Source of the DNA: an uncultured Rickettsiella sp.
Lineage (GTDB): Bacteria > Pseudomonadota > Gammaproteobacteria > Diplorickettsiales > Diplorickettsiaceae
DNA length: 64,000 nucleotides
Reading direction: 5' to 3'
Assembly: GCA_947058615.1 (NCBI GenBank)
Contig: CAMSHF010000003.1
Location: 1 to 64,000, forward strand
Part shown: positions 48,362-58,007 of the stretch, one piece after another
Position numbering within the stretch: position 1 is the first letter of the stretch
Layout: every line of letters starts with the position of its first letter
Notes under the pieces: generated by a model
Database searches by the model: none
Told to the model about the DNA's origin: nothing
Seen by the model: only the letters and a program-made list of their open reading frames with translations
Translations under genes and position numbers: made by a program

Positions 48362-49684
48362 TTACCTTTTTTCAATAGCTATATAATCTCTTTGTGTATT
48401 TCCAGTATATAACTGTCGAGGTCTTGCAATACGAAGTTTAGGATCAGCCATCATTTCCTCCCATTGCGAAATCCAACCCACAGTACGCGCTAAGGCAAAA
48501 ATTACCGTAAACATATTAGTAGGAATTCCTAATGCACTTAATGTAATACCCGAATAAAAATCGACATTAGGATATAATTTTCTTTCAATAAAATAAGAAT
48601 CTTCTAAGGCAATTTTTTCTAGTGCTAATGCAAGTTTAAATAGGGGGACTTCTTTTTGACCCGTTTCTTCTAAAACCTCATGACAGGTCTTTTTCATTAC
48701 TGCTGCACGTGGATCATAATTTTTATATACTCGATGTCCAAAACCCATCAATCGAAAAGGATCATTTGGATCTTTTGCTTTTTTAATGAAATAATTAATT
48801 CGTGAAACATTCTCTATCTCAAGCAGCATATTTAAACAGGCTTCATTTGCCCCTCCATGTGCGGGCCCCCATAAAGCAGCGATACCTGCTGAAATACAAG
48901 CATAAGGATTAGCACCTGTCGATCCTGCCATTCTAACAGTCGATGTAGACGCATTTTGCTCATGATCCGCATGTAAAATAAAAATCTTATCTAAAGCTCG
49001 GGCTAACACTGGATTAGGTGATTTTTTTTCGGTAGGAACGCCAAACATCATATGCATAAAATTTTCTGCATAATCCAAATTATTAAGGGGATAAACAAAA
49101 GGTAATCCAGTTGCATATTTATAGGACATAGCAGCGAGCGTTGGCATTTTAGCAATTAACCTTAATGCGGCTAATTTGCGATGATTTTTATTATGTATAT
49201 CTAATAAATCATGATAAAAAGCAGACAAAGCTCCAACAACGCCGAGCATAATCGCCATTGGATGTGCATCTCTGCGAAATCCATGAAAAAAATGACGTAA
49301 TTGTTCATGTACCAGCGTATGTTGATTAATTTCTTCATTAAAATTTTGTTTCTGAATTGAATTAGGTAATTCACCATGAAGCAATAAATAAGCAATTTCT
49401 ATAAAATCTGACTTCTCGGCAAGTTGATCAATCGAATAACCTCGATAAAGTAAAATTCCTTTATCGCCGTCAATAAAAGTTATTTTAGATGAACAGGATG
49501 CTGTCGATAAAAACCCCGGATCATAAGTGAATCGATTAATTTTTGCTAGTTGACTCACATCAATAACTTCCGGTCCTAATGTTGCTTTGCAAATCGGCAA
49601 ATTAATAGGAGATAAGTCATTAACTGTTAAAGTTGCCGTGGAAGAAGACAAATCTTTAATAGTTACTTCCGCAGATTGAGTCAT
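48362..49684 (-). CDS. gltA: Citrate synthase (type II)
   Basis: Condenses oxaloacetate and acetyl-CoA at the entry of the TCA cycle. 440 residues with [20 protein letters not shown], the active-site histidine regions [14 protein letters not shown] and [13 protein letters not shown], and [14 protein letters not shown]. The length and N-terminal beta domain fit the NADH-sensitive hexameric type of Gram-negative bacteria. It uses the acetyl-CoA made by the beta-oxidation genes in this window. It is transcribed alone. Confidence 0.97.
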   Translation of the reverse strand: MTQSAEVTIKDLSSSTATLTVNDLSPINLPICKATLGPEVIDVSQLAKINRFTYDPGFLSTASCSSKITFIDGDKGILLYRGYSIDQLAEKSDFIEIAYLLLHGELPNSIQKQNFNEEINQHTLVHEQLRHFFHGFRRDAHPMAIMLGVVGALSAFYHDLLDIHNKNHRKLAALRLIAKMPTLAAMSYKYATGLPFVYPLNNLDYAENFMHMMFGVPTEKKSPNPVLARALDKIFILHADHEQNASTSTVRMAGSTGANPYACISAGIAALWGPAHGGANEACLNMLLEIENVSRINYFIKKAKDPNDPFRLMGFGHRVYKNYDPRAAVMKKTCHEVLEETGQKEVPLFKLALALEKIALEDSYFIERKLYPNVDFYSGITLSALGIPTNMFTVIFALARTVGWISQWEEMMADPKLRIARPRQLYTGNTQRDYIAIEKR

Positions 49685-49855
49685 AATAGGCCTCTGGATT
49701 TATAAATTAATTTCGTATACCAACTTAACTAGTAATTACCTAAAAAGCGGGATGATATATAACAAAGGTAAAATACAGATGTCAATTTCGGCAACTTGAA
49801 GATTTTAATCAAATATTAGAAAAATACGCTCGATTTATGTTAGATTAACGATTTT

Positions 49856-50788
49856 GTGCAAAATATTCAATATATAACCCTAACCAATGACCATTCTGGC
49901 CAGAGACTCGACAACTTTTTAATGTCACGCTTGAAAGGCCTACCTAAAAGTCGTCTTTACCGAATCATAAGAAAAGGCGAATTACGCATTAATAAAAAAA
50001 GAGTAAAACCAGATTATCGTCTACAAGAAGGAGATATTATTCGAATTCCTCCTCTGCGGCTTACCCCCTCCATAAAAAAGAATAATTTAAATAAAAAATT
50101 AATTAAATTACTCGAAAAAAGTATTATCTTTGAAGATAGCCATTTTTTAGCACTTAACAAACCGAGTGGTATGGCTGTCCATGGAGGAAGCGGAATATAC
50201 TTAGGAATAATAGAATCCTTTCGTCTATTACGACCACAATTAAAATTTTTAGAACTAGTCCATCGCTTAGATCGCGACACCTCAGGCTGTTTATTACTCG
50301 CAAAAAAAAGCAGTGCTTTAAAAGAAGTACAGGAACTATTACGTTCAGGTAAAATTAAAAAAACATACATCGCTTTAGTTGCAGGGCATTGGCCTAAATC
50401 TTTATTAAAAATTGATGCCCCTTTATACAAAAATCAATTGCGATCAGGAGAGCGTATCGTACGTGTCCAAACAAAGGGTAAAAGTTCCTTAACTGAATTC
50501 TCTGTACAACATTACTATGATGCATCAACATTAATCAAAGCAATGCCTTTAACGGGCCGCACTCATCAAATTCGGGTTCATACTCAATTTGCCAAACACC
50601 CTATTATTGGAGATGAGAAATATGGAAATAAAGAAAATAATAAAAAGATGCGCCAATTAGGCTGTAAGCGGCTTTTCTTGCATGCAAGTCAACTTGAATT
50701 TACGCTACAGTCAACTGGAAAAGCAATCGTCCTAAAAGCTGAACTACCGGATGACTTGAATCAAGTTTTAAAACGCTTAACTTGTTGA
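49856..50788 (+). CDS. rluC: 23S rRNA pseudouridine synthase RluC
   Basis: Makes pseudouridines 955, 2504 and 2580 in 23S rRNA. 310 residues from a GTG start with no strong ribosome site. It has an S4 domain (GQRLDNFLMSRLKGLPKSRLYRIIRKGELRINKKR) and a catalytic segment ELVHRLDRDTSGCLLLAKK with the catalytic aspartate, then GRTHQIRVHTQFAKHPIIGDEKYG. KGLPKSRLYRIIRKGE and the VKPDYRL stretch fit RluC rather than RluD. It is convergent with adk. Confidence 0.92.
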   Translation: MQNIQYITLTNDHSGQRLDNFLMSRLKGLPKSRLYRIIRKGELRINKKRVKPDYRLQEGDIIRIPPLRLTPSIKKNNLNKKLIKLLEKSIIFEDSHFLALNKPSGMAVHGGSGIYLGIIESFRLLRPQLKFLELVHRLDRDTSGCLLLAKKSSALKEVQELLRSGKIKKTYIALVAGHWPKSLLKIDAPLYKNQLRSGERIVRVQTKGKSSLTEFSVQHYYDASTLIKAMPLTGRTHQIRVHTQFAKHPIIGDEKYGNKENNKKMRQLGCKRLFLHASQLEFTLQSTGKAIVLKAELPDDLNQVLKRLTC

Positions 50789-50801
50789 TTGTTATCAGAC
50801 G

Positions 50802-51470
50802 TTATTTTTGATTATTTTTCTCCAATGCGGAAAAAATACGTCTGCGAACTTCTTCAACATCGGCATGACCATTAATTGAAAGATAGCGGGGCGCGCCCTC
50901 TTCGCCGTGGCTTTGCCATTTTTTATAGTAGTAAAGTAATGGCTTGGTCTGTTGATGATAAATCCGCAAGCGCTCACGAATAATTGCTTCTGTATCATCT
51001 TTACGTTGAATAAGATCCTCTCCAGTTATATCATCCTTATCCGGAACACAAGGGGAATTATAGAACATATGATAAATACGCCCCGAAGCAGGATGAATAC
51101 GCCGTCCACTTAAGCGTTTAACGATTTCATCATCACCTATCTTAATTTCGATAACAAAATCAATAAAAATAGCTCTCGCTCGGATTGCCTCAGCCTGGGG
51201 TAAGGTACGTGGAAATCCATCAAATAAAAAACCATTGGTGCAGTCTGCTTGTTGGACGCGGTTTTCGACCAATTCGATAATAACCTTATCAGAAATTAAT
51301 TGACCTGAATCCATTAAAGCTTTGACTTGAAGGCCCAAAGAGGTGCCTTGGCTAACCGCTGAACGTAGCATATCTCCAGTGGAAATTTGAGGAATGTGGT
51401 AATACGCCGTCAAGAACTTTGCTTGAGTACCCTTTCCAGCCCCAGGAGGCCCTAGTAAAATAATTCTCAT
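50802..51470 (-). CDS. adk: Adenylate kinase
   Basis: Interconverts AMP, ADP and ATP. The P-loop GPPGAGKGTQ is at residues 7-16, the AMP-binding region is ISTGDMLRSAV, and FLFDGFPRTLPQAEA and GRRIHPASGRIYHMF (LID domain) follow. 222 residues, long-LID type; the LID lacks the four zinc cysteines, as in enterobacteria. The tail has a few extra residues beyond the E. coli protein (214). Confidence 0.97.
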   Translation of the reverse strand: MRIILLGPPGAGKGTQAKFLTAYYHIPQISTGDMLRSAVSQGTSLGLQVKALMDSGQLISDKVIIELVENRVQQADCTNGFLFDGFPRTLPQAEAIRARAIFIDFVIEIKIGDDEIVKRLSGRRIHPASGRIYHMFYNSPCVPDKDDITGEDLIQRKDDTEAIIRERLRIYHQQTKPLLYYYKKWQSHGEEGAPRYLSINGHADVEEVRRRIFSALEKNNQK

Positions 51471-51947
51471 GTTCTGTTATTATCTCAAGTAAATGTAAAC
51501 TTCATTCGCTAAAAACCAAGTCCAGGCTTAAGATTCTGTCACCTTTGACAGGATGTGCCTGCATCCCACCTTATATGACCTCCCTTTCAATAAGTTCAGA
51601 TCCTGTTTTTTTCTTCCACTCTCATACAGTAAAACATACCCTATTACGGTTACTCGAAAAACGATGCTTTCTGACTCATCCTCGCTAAATAACAAACATA
51701 CCCTAGTCAGAAGTCCAAAAATATGTTCTTATCATTTAACCATCTGAAGTTTGAGTCCCAATACGATTTTTCTCGTTCTTCAGCATAGTAAGAACTTTTA
51801 GTTTGTATTTTTCCATGAAATAATTATGCCAAACTTAAACTCAGTAAAAAGCTTGAAAGAAGTCTACTATAAAATGAGACTGAACATGTAGGATCTTCTT
51901 ACTTCAGACATTAAAAAATAGTTAATTCCTTCAATTATGCTAATCTT
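51471..51947. other. Intergenic region upstream of adk with two adjacent hairpins
   Basis: No gene recognised in about 480 bases. CTGTCA-CCTT-TGACAG (51536-51551) and GGATG...CATCC (51551-51566) are two short hairpins sharing a base. A 64-codon frame at 51553 is not convincing (no ribosome site, overlaps the hairpins). The region should hold promoters for adk (minus) and the exonuclease gene (plus). Confidence 0.5.
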
Positions 51948-52724
51948 ATGAATATCTTAGTTTTTGATATAGAAACTGTTCCTGATGTAAAAAATGGCCG
52001 AATCCTTTATAGCCTAGATACTGAGCAGAACGACCGACAAATTGCTGAAATCATGCTGTCCAAACGCCAAGAAAAAACCGGGAATCTTGGCTTCCTTCCT
52101 CATCATTTACAACGTATCGTAACTATTTCTGTTGCATTAAGAACTAAAAATCAATTTAAAATAGGGTCATTAGGTAATATCAACTCAGATGAACCTACCC
52201 TTATCGAATCTTTTTTTAAATGCATTGATAAATACTTACCCATCTTGGTTTCCTGGAACGGAAGCGGCTTTGATTTACCTGTTTTACACTACCGAACTTT
52301 ACTTTATGGAGTTAGTAGCCCTAGTTATTGGAATATAGGAAATGAGGATGCAAGCTTCCGTTGGAATAACTATTTAAGTCGTTATCATTACCGACATACT
52401 GATTTAATGGATATTTTAGCTGCTTATCAAGGTCGTGCCAATGCCCCCCTAACAGAAATTGCCGTCATGTTGGGTTTACCCGGAAAGCTTGGGATGGATG
52501 GCAGCCAAGTTTGGGATTATTTCTTAAATGGGAAATTAGAAGCGATAAGAAATTACTGTGAAACAGATGTGTTAAACACTTATTTAATCTATCTCCGCTT
52601 TGAATTGATACGAGGCAATCTTTCTTTTGAAGCTTATCAAAAAGATTGTGCTTGTGTTCGTAAAACAATTGAAGAACAAAATAAACCTCACTTTAAACAA
52701 TTTATAGAAACATGGAAAATTTAA
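51948..52724 (+). CDS. Predicted 3'-5' exonuclease (PolB-like/WlaX, DEDD)
   Basis: 258 residues. VFDIETVPD (first Asp and Glu of the DEDD set) opens the protein. LVSWNGSGFDLPVLHYR carries the second aspartate motif, and YCETDVLNTYLIYLRF the third. PLTEIAVMLGLPGKLGMDGSQVW is typical of PolB-like predicted 3'-5' exonucleases. No polymerase domain is attached. The stop overlaps the rlmD start by 13 bases, so the two are co-translated; the true cellular substrate is unknown. Confidence 0.87.
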   Translation: MNILVFDIETVPDVKNGRILYSLDTEQNDRQIAEIMLSKRQEKTGNLGFLPHHLQRIVTISVALRTKNQFKIGSLGNINSDEPTLIESFFKCIDKYLPILVSWNGSGFDLPVLHYRTLLYGVSSPSYWNIGNEDASFRWNNYLSRYHYRHTDLMDILAAYQGRANAPLTEIAVMLGLPGKLGMDGSQVWDYFLNGKLEAIRNYCETDVLNTYLIYLRFELIRGNLSFEAYQKDCACVRKTIEEQNKPHFKQFIETWKI

Positions 52725-54043
52725 AAACCTTATCAACCCATATCACTCCTACTGTTGTTGTTACCGGAATTTCCCATGAAGGCCGAGGTATTGCCCACAT
52801 CAATGGCAAAATTACATTTATCGAGAATGCTTTACCTGGGGAAACAGTATTGATCACATACAAAAAAAGACGACGTTCTTATGATGAAGCAAGGTCTATC
52901 CAGATCATAAATCCCTCAAAAGACAGAATTCAACCTAAGTGCCCCCATTACGATAATTGTGGAGGATGCAACCTTCAACACCTTAATAATCAGGCCCAGC
53001 TTCTACATAAAGAAAAGACACTGGTTGATCAACTCGCTCATTTTGCTGAAACTAAGCCAAAATCTTTATTACCTCCAATTACAGGTTTAAGTTGGGGCTA
53101 TCGCCGTCGAGCACGTCTGGGAGTTAAGTATGTTGCTAAAAAGCAAGCCGTTTTAGTTGGCTTCCGTGAAAAAAATAGTCGTTATCTCGCACAGTTACAT
53201 ACTTGTAAAACATTGGATCCTAGAGTTGGTCAACTTTTAGTCCCTATACAGCAACTAATTCATCGCTTAAAGGCTTTTGAGTCTATCCCGCAGATTGAGG
53301 TTGCAATGGGCGATAATCGTTTAGGTTTAGTTTTTCGACATCTCTCTCCCCTTGATAACTCTGATCAAATGCAGCTCAAAAGTTTTGCCGAAAAGTATCA
53401 AATACAGCTTTATCTCCAGCCTGGTAATGAAAATAGTATTCACTGTATTTGGCCAGAAAACCATGAATTGCTTAGTTATTGTTTGGAAAATAAGCGCTCT
53501 AGACCTTTAGAACTTTTATTCGAGCCTGAGCATTTTATCCAGATCAATTCAAGTATTAATCAAGCAATGATTCGTCGATCTATGGAATTGCTCTCACTTA
53601 ATTTCAGCGATCGGATATTGGATTTATTCTGCGGATTAGGTAATTTTAGCTTACCTCTTGCTACACGATGCCGATCCGTCGTTGGCGTTGAGGGGCACGC
53701 TGGGCTCGTAGAGCGAGCAAAAGCCAATGCCAGGCATAATGCAATTAATAACGCACAGTTTTACACCGCTGATTTAACGAGCACAATAATCAAAAAAGCC
53801 TGGGCGCAACAGATTTTCAACAAAATTCTAATGGACCCGCCTCGCTCTGGAGCTTTAGAGATCATTCGGCAAATTGCACATTGGAACGTTGAGCGTATTG
53901 TGTATGTATCTTGTAATCCTGCTACGCTTGCTAGAGATACAGGAGAATTAATAAAACAAGGCTATAACTTACAACAAACAGGGATCATGGATATGTTCCC
54001 GCAAACTCATCACAGTGAAGCAATTTGTTTATTTACTAAATAG
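52712..54043 (+). CDS. rlmD: 23S rRNA (uracil1939-C5)-methyltransferase RlmD
   Basis: 443 residues. An N-terminal TRAM domain (ISHEGRGIAHINGKITFIENALPGE) precedes the iron-sulphur cysteines in KCPHYDNCGGCNLQHL, with the fourth in LHTCKTLDP. The SAM motif is LDLFCGLGNFSLPLA, and ILMDPPRSGA and YVSCNPATLARD hold the catalytic cysteine. It overlaps the exonuclease gene and is followed by dacB after 5 bases, suggesting an operon. Confidence 0.95.
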   Translation: MENLKTLSTHITPTVVVTGISHEGRGIAHINGKITFIENALPGETVLITYKKRRRSYDEARSIQIINPSKDRIQPKCPHYDNCGGCNLQHLNNQAQLLHKEKTLVDQLAHFAETKPKSLLPPITGLSWGYRRRARLGVKYVAKKQAVLVGFREKNSRYLAQLHTCKTLDPRVGQLLVPIQQLIHRLKAFESIPQIEVAMGDNRLGLVFRHLSPLDNSDQMQLKSFAEKYQIQLYLQPGNENSIHCIWPENHELLSYCLENKRSRPLELLFEPEHFIQINSSINQAMIRRSMELLSLNFSDRILDLFCGLGNFSLPLATRCRSVVGVEGHAGLVERAKANARHNAINNAQFYTADLTSTIIKKAWAQQIFNKILMDPPRSGALEIIRQIAHWNVERIVYVSCNPATLARDTGELIKQGYNLQQTGIMDMFPQTHHSEAICLFTK

Positions 54044-54048
54044 GTTGT

Positions 54049-55554
54049 ATGAATAAACGATACAATAGAGCTCTCAGCATTCTCAAAAATTTCTGGGTAA
54101 TAATAGGGATAATTTTCAGTCTATTTTTATCGATAAATCCAACGAAAAGCTTTGCATTTTATGATGAAAGTAGTCAAAATTCCTTCCCCCCCCCTCTCCA
54201 GCAAAATCTTAATAAAATATTAAGTCACTTTAAAGGATTTAACACGGGTGTTTCTATCCAATCTTTATCAACAGGTAAAATACTTTATCAATATAATGCC
54301 AATCGCGGTTTTGTTCCTGCTAGCACCTTAAAACTATTCACTGGAATCGCCGCTTTAGATTACTTAGGCCCTCATTTTCAATTTAAAACTCGCTTTCTAA
54401 CTAATCCAGGTGCATTAGTTCGTAAAGGTGTTTTAATTGGAAATTTGTATATAAAATTTAGTGGAGACCCTTATTTAACGCTCGATGATCTCAAAGACAT
54501 GTTAGAAACATTAAGGGAACAACATATAAATAGAGTCCAAGGGAATATTGTCATTGACGATACGGTCATCGATCGCAGTACCTGGCCTCCAGGACGAGTG
54601 ATAGATGATAGGATTTTTTGCTATGCCGCACCTGTAACCGCCACGATCATCAATCGTAATTGTTTTAGTTTAAGTATCAAGCCCAATCAACACTTATTAC
54701 GTCCCACTGTCACAAAAAGTAATAGCAATTTAGGTATCATCATAGACAATCAAGCAGTCACCAAACGCTTAAGACGAGGCAGCTATTCCCTAGATTTAAA
54801 ACCGAATATAACCAGTAAAAATCATTATACTTTAAGAGGTTATCTCTCCCCAAAGATGGGCCCTTTATCTTTCGCATTCGCTTTGCAAAATCCAAATTTA
54901 GCTACGTATGATATTTTGTCCGGATTATTAAGAAAATACTCTATTCGCTATACAAACTTAGTCTATGGAAAAACTCCCCCACTGGCTAAGACATTGGCCG
55001 AAAACAACTCCCCAGAACTTGCTTTTTTAATAAAAAATATGTTAAAGAAGTCGGATAATCTTATTGCGGATAGTTTATTAAAAAAACTAGGGGAAGAATT
55101 CTTTTCAGTGCAAGGTAGTTGGAAAACAGGTAGAAATGCTGTTCAGGCTATTCTCGCTAACAAAACAAATATAGACTTCAGTCATCTCATCATGGTCGAT
55201 GGTTCTGGATTATCCCGTAGTAATATAGTTACGCCGAATGCCTTTGTTAAACTATTAAATTTCGCTTATACACAGTTATCCGATAGTGATTTGCTTTTTG
55301 AGTCCTTACCTCGGTCGGGTATTGATGGCACCTTAAAAAATCGTCTTGGAGGTCCTACATTAGGAAGGGTACATGCTAAAACAGGGAGCATGCACGGAAT
55401 AAGTAGCCTAGCAGGTTATGTTCAAACTGCCAATGATCAAGTTCTTGCTTTTTCTATATTAATTAATGATCCTATTCCTGGAAAAAATAATCAAGGGGGT
55501 TACCGTTTATTAGAAAATCGAATTTGTGAGTTTTTGGCAAGAAGTTATGTGTAA
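54049..55554 (+). CDS. dacB: D-alanyl-D-alanine carboxypeptidase/endopeptidase DacB (PBP4)
   Basis: Periplasmic class C PBP that trims or cuts peptidoglycan cross-links. 501 residues with a signal peptide or anchor (about 14-36). The catalytic motifs are ASTLK with Ser92 and Lys95, SDN in KKSDNLIADSLLKKLG, and KTG in HAKTGSMHGISS. A large insert domain lies between the first two motifs, as in PBP4. A run of nine C residues (54186-54194) encodes the Pro-Pro-Pro at 47-49, just before the catalytic domain; a one-base slip there would abolish the protein. The upstream gap to rlmD is 5 bases. Confidence 0.93.
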   Translation: MNKRYNRALSILKNFWVIIGIIFSLFLSINPTKSFAFYDESSQNSFPPPLQQNLNKILSHFKGFNTGVSIQSLSTGKILYQYNANRGFVPASTLKLFTGIAALDYLGPHFQFKTRFLTNPGALVRKGVLIGNLYIKFSGDPYLTLDDLKDMLETLREQHINRVQGNIVIDDTVIDRSTWPPGRVIDDRIFCYAAPVTATIINRNCFSLSIKPNQHLLRPTVTKSNSNLGIIIDNQAVTKRLRRGSYSLDLKPNITSKNHYTLRGYLSPKMGPLSFAFALQNPNLATYDILSGLLRKYSIRYTNLVYGKTPPLAKTLAENNSPELAFLIKNMLKKSDNLIADSLLKKLGEEFFSVQGSWKTGRNAVQAILANKTNIDFSHLIMVDGSGLSRSNIVTPNAFVKLLNFAYTQLSDSDLLFESLPRSGIDGTLKNRLGGPTLGRVHAKTGSMHGISSLAGYVQTANDQVLAFSILINDPIPGKNNQGGYRLLENRICEFLARSYV

Positions 55555-55647
55555 ATAAATGGCCACTCAAAAACCAGGTGTAAACAAGTAAGTTGATTTT
55601 TATAATTTTTTTAGAGCCACAAACTAAAAATAAGGATAATTGAAAAA

Positions 55648-57858
55648 ATGGTTAAAATAAAAAATACGCTCTACTTAAATAATGATGGCAGTATTAATTT
55701 GGAAACCTGGCTACACCATGCTTCAATGCAACGTAGCCAAAAAGATTTCAAGTTGATTCGACAAGCTTCTATTTTGAGTCAAATTGTAGGAGAAGCAAAA
55801 ACTACTCCCACACAGGTGTCTTGTTTACAGCAAGGCCTTACTATGGCCGAAATTCTGTTAGATTTACACCTAGACAAAGAAACCATTGCCGCTTCCTTAG
55901 TTTATAGTTGTGTAAACTATGCTGAACTGGGTTTAGAAACCGTTCATGAGCATTTAGGACCTAATGTCGCTAAAATTATTGAAGGTGCTAAACAAATGAA
56001 CGCCATTCGTATTGCGAGCACCGCAGCTAATCTTCATCAAACTCAATTAGAAAATATTCGAAAAATGCTACTAGCTATGGTAGAAGATATGCGTGTTGTT
56101 CTGATTAAATTAGCTGAACGTACTTCGACCATGCGGACGCTAGATATGTTAGAACGTAAGGCAAGCCAAGCTTATGCCCGCGAAACACTCGATATTTATG
56201 CTCCACTGGCTAATCGACTTGGCGTAGGCCAATTGCAATGGGAATTAGAAGATCTCTCTTTACATTACCTAGAGCCAAAAATATACGCACAAATCGCACA
56301 ACTTCTTCAAGAACGATTAATCGATCGTGAATCTTATGTACAAATCATTATAACTCAATTAAGGAAGATTCTAGATAATGCACAATTACATAATTTTGAA
56401 ATATATGGGCGTGTCAAGCACATCCATAGCATTTACAGAAAGATGCAACAAAAAAATTTAAAATTTGAAGAATTATATGACCTGAATGCGATTCGTATTT
56501 TGGTAAATACCGTAAAAGACTGTTACAACGCATTAAGTATCATTCATAGTTTATGGTCACCTGTACCCAGACAATTTGATGATTATATTGCAACACCCAA
56601 ACCCAATGGTTATCGTTCAATTCATACGGCTGTTTTAGGTCCTGAAGAAAAAATACTTGAAATTCAAATTCGTACGCATCAAATGCATCAAGAGTCTGAA
56701 CATGGTTTAGCTGCACATTGGCAATATAAAGAAACCGCTCAACAACAGAAAGAAAGCTATCAAACTAAAATTGCATGGTTACGCCAAGTGTTAGAATGGC
56801 AAAAAGAATTAGTTAAACGAGGGAAAGCGACCGTCCCAGGCCTTACAACCATTTTAGATGATCGAGTCTATGTTTTTACACCTACTGGGGATATCCTTGA
56901 TTTGCCTAAAGGCTCAACACCTTTAGACTTTGCTTATCATATTCACAGTGAAGTTGGACATCGTTGCCGAGGAGCAAAAATCAATGGTGCAATTGTTCCA
57001 TTAACTTACCAACTTAAAATTGGCGAACAAATCGAAATTCTTACTACAAAGCAAGGGGGTCCAAGTTTAGATTGGCTAAACCCCAATTTGGGCTACTTAT
57101 TCACGGCTCGCGCTAAGGCCAAAGCCCATCATTGGTTTAAAACGCAAGATTATGAGAAACACCTACTCCAAGGTGAAGATTTATTTAATAAAGAAACTCA
57201 ACGGCTTGGATTAACGCGAATCGATCCCGAGAAATTAGCAAACAAACTTCATTTTAAAACCAAAAAAGACATGATAGCCGCATTAGGTAGCGGCGATTTA
57301 CGATTTGCTCAATTATTAAATGCAATACAAACACAAGAAAAGCAGCTAATGACTAGCTCAGTACACCCTGAAGTGTTGCTGGGAAAACCCCGTAGCAGCT
57401 TGCCAGAAGGTATTAGTATAGCCGGCGTCACTGATTTGTTAACCCAGACGGCTGGATGTTGCAAACCTGTTCCAGGGGATTCTATCCGTGGTTTTATTAC
57501 TCAAAGTCGAGGTATTATTTTACATCGCGATGATTGTATACATTTAATCAATCTTGAACCAGAAAAACAAAATCGTTTAGTAGATGCAGATTGGGGACAA
57601 GCAGTTAGTCAAATATATCCCGTCGACATTTGCGTAGAAGCCTATAACCGATCAGGTTTATTGCGTGACATATCGACACTTATTGCGAATGAGAAATTAA
57701 ATTTAATTGCTTTAACATTAGCCAGTGATAAACCCAATCCTAAAACTTATATAAAACTAACTATTGAAATACCCAGCTTACTCTCACTAGGTAAGGTTTT
57801 AGATCGTATCAAACAAGTCCCTAATGTAATTGAAGTCAAAAGACAAATCATTAGTTAA
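55648..57858 (+). CDS. relA: GTP pyrophosphokinase RelA ((p)ppGpp synthetase I)
   Basis: Ribosome-associated alarmone synthetase of the stringent response. 736 residues. The pseudo-hydrolase domain lacks the HD motif, as in RelA rather than SpoT. The synthetase domain has YGRVKHIHSIYRKMQQKN, QFDDYIATPKPNGYRSIHT and IQIRTHQMHQESEHGLAAHW. TGS, the helical and zinc-finger-like region (QTAGCCKPVPGDSIRG) and a C-terminal ACT domain follow. In Legionella relatives ppGpp acts above LetA and the CsrA-binding RNAs, so it links functionally with the small RNA at 41.2 kb; that link is inferred from the family. Confidence 0.95.
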   Translation: MVKIKNTLYLNNDGSINLETWLHHASMQRSQKDFKLIRQASILSQIVGEAKTTPTQVSCLQQGLTMAEILLDLHLDKETIAASLVYSCVNYAELGLETVHEHLGPNVAKIIEGAKQMNAIRIASTAANLHQTQLENIRKMLLAMVEDMRVVLIKLAERTSTMRTLDMLERKASQAYARETLDIYAPLANRLGVGQLQWELEDLSLHYLEPKIYAQIAQLLQERLIDRESYVQIIITQLRKILDNAQLHNFEIYGRVKHIHSIYRKMQQKNLKFEELYDLNAIRILVNTVKDCYNALSIIHSLWSPVPRQFDDYIATPKPNGYRSIHTAVLGPEEKILEIQIRTHQMHQESEHGLAAHWQYKETAQQQKESYQTKIAWLRQVLEWQKELVKRGKATVPGLTTILDDRVYVFTPTGDILDLPKGSTPLDFAYHIHSEVGHRCRGAKINGAIVPLTYQLKIGEQIEILTTKQGGPSLDWLNPNLGYLFTARAKAKAHHWFKTQDYEKHLLQGEDLFNKETQRLGLTRIDPEKLANKLHFKTKKDMIAALGSGDLRFAQLLNAIQTQEKQLMTSSVHPEVLLGKPRSSLPEGISIAGVTDLLTQTAGCCKPVPGDSIRGFITQSRGIILHRDDCIHLINLEPEKQNRLVDADWGQAVSQIYPVDICVEAYNRSGLLRDISTLIANEKLNLIALTLASDKPNPKTYIKLTIEIPSLLSLGKVLDRIKQVPNVIEVKRQIIS

Positions 57859-58007
57859 ATTATCTATAAATTTAATTAATGATATACTCACAACAATTGG
57901 ATTTTTGACAATGCCCTACGAAAACAGAATAACTATAAGGAATATATTAATATACTTTCTAATTAAATGGAGATGCGGACCAAAACTCTAACACTAAGCG
58001 TATATCT

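Noticed and set aside
51553-51747. 64-codon frame upstream of the exonuclease gene
   Set aside because: No ribosome site, overlaps short hairpins, no recognisable protein features.
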